From Candidatus Wallbacteria bacterium (GTDB taxonomy: Bacteria > Muiribacteriota > JAQTZZ01), in assembly GCA_028711905.1 (NCBI GenBank), contig JAQTRI010000003.1, positions 1-28,718 of the forward strand: a stretch of 28,718 bases of DNA, written 5' to 3'. This document shows positions 22,570-28,718 of the stretch, piece by piece (within the stretch, counting starts at the first letter, position 1; each line of letters begins with the position of its first letter). Under the pieces are notes generated by a model, which made no database searches, was not told the DNA's origin, and saw nothing but the letters and a program-made list of their open reading frames with translations. The position numbers and the translations under genes are program-made.

Positions 22570-23527
22570 TGAATCATCCCGGACCGTTCCGGATATACTT
22601 CAGAAGCGTTTTTTATTTACATCCAGGGCAAGGGAATTTTTCCGTAATCGAGGATACCTGGAAGTGGAAACCCCGGCCCTGTCTCCATATGCCACACTGG
22701 ACGCTAACATCGCTTCCTTTGACACGGTTTTTCGCCATACTCCGCTTTATCTTCAGACATCCCCTGAATATTACATGAAGGAGCTTCTGACCATGGGCTT
22801 CGAGCGAATATTCCAGATATGCAAGGTTTTCAGGAACGATGAAACAGGACCTATGCATAACCCGGAATTCACCATGCTGGAATGGTACTGCACAGGTCAC
22901 GATTACCGGTTCATGATGGATGAAACAGAGGATCTGGTGTGTGGTCTGGCCGGGGAGGCAGCAGACAAGTGGAAACGGCCTTTTGAGAGACTGTCCGTAA
23001 GGGATGTCTTTAGTGGCACAACTGGAATGGATCTTGGCCGATGCTTAGACTACGATGCGCTGCGCAAAGAAGCTGTGAACAGGGATGTCGGCGTTACCGG
23101 CTCTGACGGATGGGATGACATCTTTTTTAAGCTGTTCCTGACCTATGTCGAACCTTCGCTTTCCGGCAGGCCGGTGTTTCTTTACGATTATCCGGTAAAA
23201 CTCGGGGCCATGGCCAGACCTTGTCCCGACAGCCCTGGGTTTGCCGAGCGTTTCGAGCTGTATATCAAAGGTTGCGAATTGTGCAACGGTTATTCGGAAT
23301 TGAACGATTCAGCTGTGCAGAGGGCGCGCTTCGAGCATGACCTTGAAGCTAGGAAGCGTTCAGGTCTGCCGGTTCCCATGATCAACGAGCGATTTCTTTC
23401 GATCCTGCCTCATATGCCGGACTGCACAGGTAACGCGCTGGGTGTTGACCGGCTGTTCATGGTTATCAACGGATTGGAAAGTATTCATGAAATCCTGCCG
23501 TTTGGCATGAAAAATCACGGGCTGTAG
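22529..23527 (+). CDS. epmA: EpmA-like elongation factor P beta-lysyltransferase (PoxA/GenX)
   Basis: This 332-residue paralogue of the lysyl-tRNA synthetase catalytic core attaches beta-lysine to elongation factor P, which helps ribosomes through polyproline stretches. The class II motifs are present: motif 1 area GYLEVETPALSP, motif 2 FRNDETGPMHNPEFTMLEWY, and motif 3 NALGVDRLFM. No anticodon-binding domain is present, as expected for EpmA (about 325 residues). The ATG at 22529 lies inside the anti-sigma gene in another frame, preceded by a GGTGAG-like sequence; a later start is possible. EF-P and the aminomutase EpmB are not in the window. Co-transcription with the sigma/anti-sigma pair is likely from the 41-bp overlap. 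Confidence 0.9.
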   Translation: MNSGNLKDLLQHNSESSRTVPDILQKRFLFTSRAREFFRNRGYLEVETPALSPYATLDANIASFDTVFRHTPLYLQTSPEYYMKELLTMGFERIFQICKVFRNDETGPMHNPEFTMLEWYCTGHDYRFMMDETEDLVCGLAGEAADKWKRPFERLSVRDVFSGTTGMDLGRCLDYDALRKEAVNRDVGVTGSDGWDDIFFKLFLTYVEPSLSGRPVFLYDYPVKLGAMARPCPDSPGFAERFELYIKGCELCNGYSELNDSAVQRARFEHDLEARKRSGLPVPMINERFLSILPHMPDCTGNALGVDRLFMVINGLESIHEILPFGMKNHGL

Positions 23528-23555
23528 GGGGAACGATCTGACGAATTGGCTCCGT

Positions 23556-23603
23556 GTAGGGGCGGATGAAATCCGCCCGGGCTGGTCAGCGACCAGCCCC
23601 TAC
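23556..23603. repeat. REP-like cruciform element between convergent genes
   Basis: Outer arms GTAGGGG (23556-23562) and CCCCTAC (23597-23603) enclose two perfect hairpins: GGGCGGAT-GAA-ATCCGCCC (23560-23578) and GGGCTGGTC-AGC-GACCAGCCC (23579-23599). Folded, it is a three-way junction. The TAGGGGC...GCCCCTA ends are of a type dispersed in many bacterial genomes as REP/MITE-like repeats. It may also end transcripts of epmA and of the pseudopilin operon. A second TGTAGGGG sits at 23523-23530. Confidence 0.75.
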
Positions 23604-23664
23604 TTAAATGTACATGAACGACGAAGACTGAGCGCAACGAAGTGGATAGACCGTTTTCAACAGC

Positions 23665-24294
23665 CTACGGTTTATCCCTGACGCTGACCGGATTGTGCAG
23701 GTAATAGTAATCCCGAAACTGCGAATTCGGGGTTTTCAGGCTGAATGATGTGATGGCATCCAATACCTGCTCTTTTTCCTTGATCAGGGGAGAGTCGCTT
23801 TCATACCTGGCCTGCAGCCAGAGCCTTAGAAAGTGCCGGTTGGACTGTGTGCCAAGGGCCAGAGGCAACTGATAGTGTTCGAATTCCATTTTCACGAAAT
23901 CAGTGCCGAATTTCCTGGTAGAGATGATTTTTGCCTTGTCGTCATATTCAGTGCGGTCCAACTCACCCTTGTCGGTCATCTCGTAAATAACCTTGTGCAG
24001 GAGTGGCCGACCCTCAGATTCATTCTTCGGACCGTATTTGACCATTTCTAAGTAATTCTTCCTGATTGTAAAGGAATAAGGAGCGTCCTTGCGGTAAAAA
24101 GCCGCCTGGTCCAGATCGTCTTCCAAGTATTCGAAAATAAACCTTACTCCACGCTGCATCTGCACATAGTGGCTGCCGCGGTTGACAAAAAACATGCCTC
24201 GGTTCCAGGCTTTGTAAACAACGCCCATGAAAAAAGTACCGATTACAACTACGACAAAAATCTCAATAAAGGTCATGCCTGATCGGTTATTCAT
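23665..24294 (-). CDS. PilW/GspJ-like minor pseudopilin
   Basis: The 209-residue protein begins MNNRSG and then MTFIEIFVVVVIGTFFMGVVY, a type IV prepilin signal with glycine at -1, methionine at +1 and glutamate at +5. The region VQMQRGVRFIFEYLEDDLDQAAF is typical of PilW/GspJ proteins, where it follows the N-terminal helix. The remaining domain is beta-rich with no cysteines. It is the last gene of the second cassette and overlaps the PilV-like gene by 8 bp. A role in initiating or capping a pseudopilus is inferred from the family. It converges with epmA across the REP-like element. Confidence 0.82.
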   Translation of the reverse strand: MNNRSGMTFIEIFVVVVIGTFFMGVVYKAWNRGMFFVNRGSHYVQMQRGVRFIFEYLEDDLDQAAFYRKDAPYSFTIRKNYLEMVKYGPKNESEGRPLLHKVIYEMTDKGELDRTEYDDKAKIISTRKFGTDFVKMEFEHYQLPLALGTQSNRHFLRLWLQARYESDSPLIKEKEQVLDAITSFSLKTPNSQFRDYYYLHNPVSVRDKP

Positions 24295-24715
24295 TGGAAA
24301 TCATCCTCTCGAGAGTCACTTCCCGTGTCTGCTCCTCAGGGGTCAGTCGGTAGGACACTGTAACAGCAAGGCGTTTCAGGCTGGGGCTGATTTCTTCGAC
24401 CTCTGATGCGACATGAAACTTGGTATACAGCTCAGGGTATGTGAATTTCTGGGATTTACTGCTGTCGTCAAGATAAGAGTAACCATTATTGATAATATCC
24501 GGTGACAGAAGAGGATGATCAACCTGCACAGCAGCGAAGTCAGTTTCCCCCATCCAGCCGAGCCGCTCTCTGGCGAGGCTGTAAGCAGTAAGGTCATATT
24601 GAGCGTTAAAAACCTGCTTGTTTGAAGTGCCGAACATGAAATACAGCCCACCAAATCCTATGGCGAAAAAGGCGACTGCAATAAGAATCTCGATCAGGGA
24701 AAAGCCCTTTTTCAT
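24287..24715 (-). CDS. PilV/GspI-like minor pseudopilin
   Basis: This 142-residue protein has a four-residue leader MKKG and a canonical FSLIEILIAVAFFAIGFGGLYFMF helix with glutamate at +5. The segment AYSLARERLGWM matches the conserved A-x-x-LAxxxLE-like helix of PilV/GspI minor pseudopilins. A small beta domain follows (FHVASEVEEI, RLAVTVSYRL, REVTLERMI). Its start overlaps the PilX-like stop by 4 bp and its stop overlaps the PilW-like start, so the three are coupled. Clear family, unknown machine: the window lacks the ATPase, platform and secretin. Confidence 0.85.
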   Translation of the reverse strand: MKKGFSLIEILIAVAFFAIGFGGLYFMFGTSNKQVFNAQYDLTAYSLARERLGWMGETDFAAVQVDHPLLSPDIINNGYSYLDDSSKSQKFTYPELYTKFHVASEVEEISPSLKRLAVTVSYRLTPEEQTREVTLERMISNE

Positions 24716-26139
24716 AGGCCTGATTTCCTTTGCACGCGGTAATAACTCAATGCATGCGACATAGAGACTGAATAAGCTGTTTTTTTCTTGTCTGCGGAAT
24801 ACGGGAACAGGATATTGGCATCACGCAGGTTCATGGTACCTGTGATGTTTTTCCCATTGCTGACGCGCTTGATTTCAAACGCGGAAAGGCTGCCTCCAAT
24901 ATTGATCCTGCGCTCCGCGTGAGTGGGGACGATTTCTCCGTATGGTGCGCACAGGTTGACTGAAACGCCCCAGTTTTCCAGGTAAATGTTTGGGTCACCC
25001 TCAGAACTCGTTTTACAGGGATTGAACAGAAACCAGGCTGAGGATTCAGGTTCGGTCTTTTCCAGGTGTTTCTGAAGCTTGGCACCATTGCGGCAGATGG
25101 TCATTGCATATCCCTTGTATTTAAGAGGAGTCGCTAAGGTCAGCCCTGCTTCCACCATTGACATGCCGTCTAAGTTGAGGATGTTGTTCTTCATGTAAAA
25201 ATCAAAGAAGGAGTCGCTGGTAATGAACAGTCTGCATACTTTATCGATAGGTATATCGTTTTCTTTCCCGGCAATTTCCAGTTTGCGCATATCCGATAGT
25301 ATCGGATTGTTGTAAAAAATACGATCCCGGTAAAATTTCTTGAACTCCGCGTTTTCAAAGCGCCAGCCGGCCGGCTTGTCTGCGCTGTCGAAATCGGTCG
25401 GGCGCAGGATGTTGCGGGTTTCTCCGTCTTTGTTGCCGAAATGCAGAAGTCCTGACGAGAGTTCGTCGTTGGTGTAAACAAAAGATATCTCCGGGGTGTC
25501 GTAATTCATGTTGTCGATAAAACTTGATCCTTTGCGCACGAAAAAGGCGAATTTGTTAAGTTCACCGCTGTCCAGCTTGGTGTCTTTGATGATCGGGAGC
25601 ATGATCAGTACGACCTTGAAATCATATGCAGCCGTGATCTCGAATTTGGCTACCCTCGGGGACGACATCTTCCGTTCGCCGAAAGAGGCTTTGGCGAAAA
25701 ACTTAACCTGACCGTTTTTTTCCAGCTTTTCAGTGTCTGTTTTAGTCAGGTCTTTGAAAGGTTTGGACACTTCCATGGACACTTCGACCTTTTCCAGGCC
25801 GATTTTTTTCTGGTCACGGGGGTCAGGGAACAGTTTGAGTACCGCATCCTTGACATCGACCTGCTTGACACCGGGATTGGCGGACTGAGCATTGCGGAAC
25901 CAGTCGAAAAATTCCGTTCCCGGGGTATTGGCCTGGGTAAGCACTGTATCCATAGCAGCTTTCAGACCGGCTTCGGCTAAAGCCCGCGCATTGTCGCCTT
26001 CAAGATTAGCGAACAGCTGCCTGGTTTCAGTTGAAGAGGCTTTCCACAAGGATATGCTGATAATGGTCAGAAAGACAAAGGCGATTAAAACAACCAGAAG
26101 GAGGGAAAACCCCTCCTTCCGGGACGCGTTCCATTTCAC
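24712..26139 (-). CDS. Large PilX/GspK-like pseudopilin-cassette protein
   Basis: The 475-residue protein starts with GTG (26139), leader KWNASRKEG, then FSLLLVVLIAFVFLTIISISL, a prepilin-type helix without glutamate at +5, as in PilX/GspK. It continues ETRQLFANLEGDNARALAEAGLKAAMDTVL, the conserved helix of PilX N-terminal proteins. The rest is a large mixed domain with RTRDIF-like charged stretches and strands such as KVVLIMLPI. It is two to three times the length of classical PilX. It corresponds in position and design to the 522-residue protein of the first cassette. AAGGA lies ten bases before the GTG, a weak site. A 9-bp inverted repeat covers the codons of the prepilin cleavage region (26097-26119). 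Confidence 0.75.
   Translation of the reverse strand: MKWNASRKEGFSLLLVVLIAFVFLTIISISLWKASSTETRQLFANLEGDNARALAEAGLKAAMDTVLTQANTPGTEFFDWFRNAQSANPGVKQVDVKDAVLKLFPDPRDQKKIGLEKVEVSMEVSKPFKDLTKTDTEKLEKNGQVKFFAKASFGERKMSSPRVAKFEITAAYDFKVVLIMLPIIKDTKLDSGELNKFAFFVRKGSSFIDNMNYDTPEISFVYTNDELSSGLLHFGNKDGETRNILRPTDFDSADKPAGWRFENAEFKKFYRDRIFYNNPILSDMRKLEIAGKENDIPIDKVCRLFITSDSFFDFYMKNNILNLDGMSMVEAGLTLATPLKYKGYAMTICRNGAKLQKHLEKTEPESSAWFLFNPCKTSSEGDPNIYLENWGVSVNLCAPYGEIVPTHAERRINIGGSLSAFEIKRVSNGKNITGTMNLRDANILFPYSADKKKTAYSVSMSHALSYYRVQRKSGL
26097..26119. repeat. Perfect 9-bp inverted repeat over the prepilin signal codons
   Basis: GAAGGAGGG (26097-26105) and CCCTCCTTC (26111-26119) flank a 5-nt loop. In the mRNA of the PilX-like gene this forms a stable hairpin about 20 nt after the start codon. 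It contains an internal Shine-Dalgarno-like GGAGG. It may modulate early translation. Confidence 0.5.
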
Positions 26140-26183
26140 TTGTTAACGATCCTTATTCTTATTACAGTCAACAGTTCCGCCTG

Positions 26184-27119
26184 TCAGATGTACTTGGCCT
26201 GGAAAATCTGCGACTTCAGGCCGGTGATCTGCTGTTTCATCTGAGCCAGCTGTGTTGCGCCGGCTCCTGAGACCACTTTATCCATGTACTGTGCTTCAAG
26301 CTGATCAACCTGCTGCAGGAGCTGATTGATTTTTCCGTCCTGGTCACTGGCGACAGAACCGATGATCAGCTGTTTGGCGGTTCCATTGTATACAGCCTGT
26401 TTCTGAATGTCAATGTCTAAGGATGCGATGCCGTTGATTTCGGAAATAACGGTGTCTACGACCTGTACGATGGCCTCAGGTGTCGGGCAGTTGCCGCCTG
26501 AGCAGCTGTTGCATGCCTGCTGGACTGAGTTGGAGATGTTGGTGACAGAACTGGATACCTCATTGGCAATGTTCATGGCCTGCTGGAAATCCTGCTCGAA
26601 ACTTTCAAGATTCATTCCCAGCTCGTCCTGTGCCAGGTCTTTGATTTTATTCAGAAGCTCGGTGAGTTCACCTGACTGATCCTTGTCTACGGTAAGGCCC
26701 TGGGTTTCCAGCGCTCCGCTGACATTGTTCAGGAACTGGTCAAGCTCTGCCGCCTGCTTGGGGGTCATGTTATTGCCCATGGCCAGAAGATTGTTAAAGC
26801 GGTTCCCGGCAGGAGTGACTGCTTTCTGGCCGCCGCCTGCGCCTGCTGCTGCAAACTGGCCGTTAATGGCAGCCTGGGCCTGGCGGGGGAATGATTTGAG
26901 TGCATTGGCGACCACCTGGCAGATGTTCTGGGCCAGCTGAACACCGAAGTTTCCACCCAGAGCCTGGTTGATGACTCCAAGAATATTGGCGGCAAGCTGG
27001 GTTCCCCACTGAAGGAAATCCACGAGTCCGGCATTGGCTTTAGTAGTAAAGGTAGTGGTAGGGACGAGGCCAACGAACAGGGCGATGATCAACAGGTAGC
27101 AAAGGCTTTTTCTTTTCAT
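26184..27119 (-). CDS. Secreted helical protein with EF-hand-like loop, first gene of the second pseudopilin cassette
   Basis: I do not recognise the family. This 311-residue protein has a signal peptide (MKRKSLCYLLIIALFVGLVP, cleavage likely after KANA at 30). The mature part is alanine/glutamine-rich helix. Residues 145-150 (DKDQSG) begin an EF-hand-like loop lacking the final glutamate; a second DQDG lies at 259-262. A cysteine cluster CxxCxxxxC is at 203-211. The ATG at 27119 has AAGGAGG eight bases upstream; the frame runs to 27179, but that would overlap the promoter. Its promoter is the best in the window, suggesting high expression. It may be a substrate or structural partner of the pseudopilins encoded downstream; this is inference. 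Confidence 0.75.
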   Translation of the reverse strand: MKRKSLCYLLIIALFVGLVPTTTFTTKANAGLVDFLQWGTQLAANILGVINQALGGNFGVQLAQNICQVVANALKSFPRQAQAAINGQFAAAGAGGGQKAVTPAGNRFNNLLAMGNNMTPKQAAELDQFLNNVSGALETQGLTVDKDQSGELTELLNKIKDLAQDELGMNLESFEQDFQQAMNIANEVSSSVTNISNSVQQACNSCSGGNCPTPEAIVQVVDTVISEINGIASLDIDIQKQAVYNGTAKQLIIGSVASDQDGKINQLLQQVDQLEAQYMDKVVSGAGATQLAQMKQQITGLKSQIFQAKYI

Positions 27120-27178
27120 ACTCTTGTCCTCCTTAAATGAAACAGGCTGTAATCTATTATTTATATGTTCTACCTGCA

Positions 27179-27207
27179 ATTATACCCCGGAGTTTCATTT
27201 TTTTCAA
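27179..27207 (-). promoter_or_regulatory. Near-consensus promoter of the second pseudopilin cassette
   Basis: On the minus strand TTGAAA (27207-27202), a 17-nt spacer and consensus TATAAT (27184-27179). The predicted start near 27172 leaves a leader of about 50 nt with AAGGAGG before the ATG at 27119. Confidence 0.75.
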
Positions 27208-27436
27208 GTGGTACCGCATACTGATGCGGCTGAAGGGAGAAACGAGGCGGCAGAAACCCGAAATTCTTGCAACGGTGCCGTTCATATGGATCGACTGAAG
27301 AAGGTCTGCATCCTGTGGATTCCGCGCTAGGGGTAACATCGGGGACGCGTCCCTCCAAAAATAGCGCACCCCGATGGCGCACAATGGCGCCCATTTCAAG
27401 AGATGAGTAAGACATCCCTGTATCTCCACCCACAAC
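27208..27436. other. Intergenic region with palindromes
   Basis: About 230 bases contain a perfect 12-bp palindrome GGGACGCGTCCC (27342-27353) and a GGCGC/GCGCC hairpin (27376-27391). Overlapping open frames on the minus strand begin just after the previous stop, but they have no convincing Shine-Dalgarno sequence, and their peptides are arginine- and proline-rich as in non-coding DNA. No T-run terminator is seen after the gene ending at 27437. Confidence 0.45.
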
Positions 27437-28483
27437 CTAACTCGACCTGTTGATCAGCCCTCCAATTACTTTCCCGGTAATCGTGTCAACCCACATTTCA
27501 TACACAGTTGCATAATCTTTACTATGATCTGTTATGAGAAAGACCCAGGCGAGTCTGAGCTGATCTGTTGGGAGCTGGTTCTCGGAAAATTGGCTGATCG
27601 AGTGCTTCACATTTACGATGGTTGGTTTGCTTGATTCTATGAACCAGGCTGTATAACCCGGTGAAGAGACATTACTTTTGTATGCATAGACCTCATCCAG
27701 ATTTTTTTCAAGATAATCAGTGAATTCGGACGAATTGAATCTCAATAAATCGGCACCTGATGTTTTTCTGGGTCGTATTGCATACGCAGGAACAGTCAGA
27801 TGATCTGAAGTGCTTTTGTTGGAAAGGATTTTTCTGGGCCTGGTGGCAATTCCTTTACTGCTTAAAAAATCAAGAGCAGTCTGATATGCCTGATGTCTTT
27901 CGACATTAACGGTTATCTGGCAGCGGAGGTGTGTATAGTTGAAGTACACCCCAAGCAACTGTCCGTATGGCGTAACTCGCGCAGTGATTTCCTCCTTTGT
28001 ATAGTATCCACCGATTTTCCTCCTGATGAAGACAACTTTATGAACCATTTTGTCGGACCTGTCCGAATCACGGGTGTTGAAGATCACAAAGTCGCTGGGA
28101 TTGATCAGAGGGTCAAAAATTGTGCAATAAAGAATTACAAGTTTTCCAATTGTTTCTGCAGACAGGGGTTGTTTGAACAATCTTAAGGTCAGGCAATCAG
28201 CTTCCAGCAGTGAACAAGTTCCTGATGATGCACTAAGGCAAAGTGTGATAACAGATTTATCGTTCAATATGACTGAAAAATGATCTGGCATACCTGCACG
28301 TGGCGAACTGCCTCTACCAGGATACTCTATTTCGGAAATGGTGCGTGCGCCACCGTCTATACGGTTCAAGCATTCGACAATCCTCGTGGTTTCCAAGCGT
28401 TGAGCAGGAGTAACAGTATCTGCTGAACACAAATTGAAGTAACATGCAAAACACAATAGTGAAGACAGTTTTTTAAGGAACAT
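27437..28483 (-). CDS. Secreted protein with PepSY/FTP-like C-terminal domain
   Basis: The 348-residue protein has a signal peptide (MFLKKLSSLLCFACYFNLCSA). The family is not certain. Two segments look like PepSY or FTP propeptide-type domains, which in other proteins inhibit peptidases or bind extracellular ligands: a central one around EEITARVTPYGQLLGVYF and a C-terminal one with LRLAWVFLITDHS followed by YEMWVDTITGKVIGG, the usual D-x-x-TG-K-I-I end. Cysteines at CSADT, ECL, CLSASSGTC and EADC might form disulphides. The ATG overlaps the preceding small ORF by 11 bp, with only a weak GGAAAG upstream, so translational coupling is likely. Codon use looks slightly more AT-rich than its neighbours. 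Confidence 0.68.
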   Translation of the reverse strand: MFLKKLSSLLCFACYFNLCSADTVTPAQRLETTRIVECLNRIDGGARTISEIEYPGRGSSPRAGMPDHFSVILNDKSVITLCLSASSGTCSLLEADCLTLRLFKQPLSAETIGKLVILYCTIFDPLINPSDFVIFNTRDSDRSDKMVHKVVFIRRKIGGYYTKEEITARVTPYGQLLGVYFNYTHLRCQITVNVERHQAYQTALDFLSSKGIATRPRKILSNKSTSDHLTVPAYAIRPRKTSGADLLRFNSSEFTDYLEKNLDEVYAYKSNVSSPGYTAWFIESSKPTIVNVKHSISQFSENQLPTDQLRLAWVFLITDHSKDYATVYEMWVDTITGKVIGGLINRSS

Positions 28484-28631
28484 AGCCGTTGCTTTCCGGG
28501 GGATAGATGATCAATGGATTACCGATTGTCCATTTGTCGCCAACGGCAAATTCCAGTGAAGCATTGATGACATCTTTAAGTTTCATCTTTCGGGTCTTCT
28601 CCCGATCGAGTGGGTAAATTAGTGGAGCCAT
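28473..28631 (-). CDS. Small 52-residue protein upstream of the PepSY-like gene
   Basis: An ATG at 28631 follows AGGAGG by ten bases and opens a 52-codon frame (MAPLIYPLDREK ... ESNGYVP) that ends 11 bp inside the next gene. There is no signal peptide and no recognised domain. The frame stays open upstream of the ATG for about 18 codons (FRIPCDSGGFTR) to a TGA, and that upstream peptide also looks protein-like. The ORF could therefore be the tail of a longer gene damaged by a stop or frameshift near the window edge. A real small protein coupled to the PepSY-like gene is the simpler reading. Confidence 0.5.
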   Translation of the reverse strand: MAPLIYPLDREKTRKMKLKDVINASLEFAVGDKWTIGNPLIIYPPESNGYVP

Positions 28632-28718
28632 ACGCGTGAAACCTCCTGAATCACATGGGATGCGGAACTGTTCAAACGCTCAGAAAAATGGTATGTATTT
28701 TGTATGCGAAAATCGAAG

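Noticed and set aside
27170..27433. Overlapping 87- and 92-codon minus-strand frames in the intergenic region
   Set aside because: They have no convincing start signals, run into the promoter of the secreted-protein gene, and the two frames overlap each other.

Overview
The window reads as the chromosome of a diderm (Gram-negative type), probably anaerobic or fermentative bacterium of roughly balanced GC. The supports are a sodium-pumping biotin decarboxylase, a 2[4Fe-4S] ferredoxin, a Wza-like export protein next to a protein with an outer-membrane-style C-terminus, and many exported proteins. No rRNA or phylogenetic marker gene is present, so any phylum name is a guess; uncultured candidate phyla such as Wallbacteria or Riflebacteria would fit the gene mix, but this was not tested. 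Genes are dense, with no gene-free stretch above about 300 bases, and there is no phage, insertion sequence or CRISPR array.

Layout. 1-4736: cell-surface glycan functions on the minus strand (methyltransferase, family 2 glycosyltransferase, methyltransferase, Wzx-like flippase) and a divergent methyltransferase. 4898-6939: two paralogous exported FecR-domain proteins; the first is split by an in-frame TAA. 6976-12623 (minus): an operon for a Na+-translocating decarboxylase, most likely methylmalonyl-CoA decarboxylase (alpha, delta, biotin carrier, beta), followed by an unknown 538-residue protein and a TrpF-like protein that lacks its catalytic residues. 12803-13816: type I asparaginase. 13892-14901 (minus): stand-alone class III cyclase domain, tRNA-Leu(CAG), ferredoxin. 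15089-17479 (minus): first pseudopilin cassette. 17535-17632: heptanucleotide repeat. 17706-19661: polysaccharide export protein and a putative outer-membrane barrel. 19673-20923 (minus): membrane-anchored protein resembling ethylbenzene-dehydrogenase-type haem domains. 21041-23527: ECF sigma factor, zinc-finger/FecR anti-sigma factor and EpmA. 23556-23603: palindromic REP-like element. 23665-27119 (minus): second pseudopilin cassette led by a secreted protein under a near-consensus promoter. 27437-28631 (minus): PepSY-like secreted protein and a 52-residue ORF.

How it fits together. Energy metabolism is represented by propionate-type decarboxylation that builds a sodium gradient. Most other genes concern the envelope: glycan synthesis and export, and two minor-pseudopilin sets whose assembly ATPase, platform and secretin must lie elsewhere. 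A recurrent signal is promoter geometry. Several first genes have a sigma70-like -10 element only 6-8 nt before an ATG that lacks a Shine-Dalgarno sequence, which predicts leaderless mRNAs, whereas genes inside operons carry strong Shine-Dalgarno sequences, often with TTG or GTG starts. The best candidates for something undescribed are the two PilX-like pseudopilin cassettes with the 311-residue secreted protein, and the decarboxylase operon with its unknown and TrpF-like partners.
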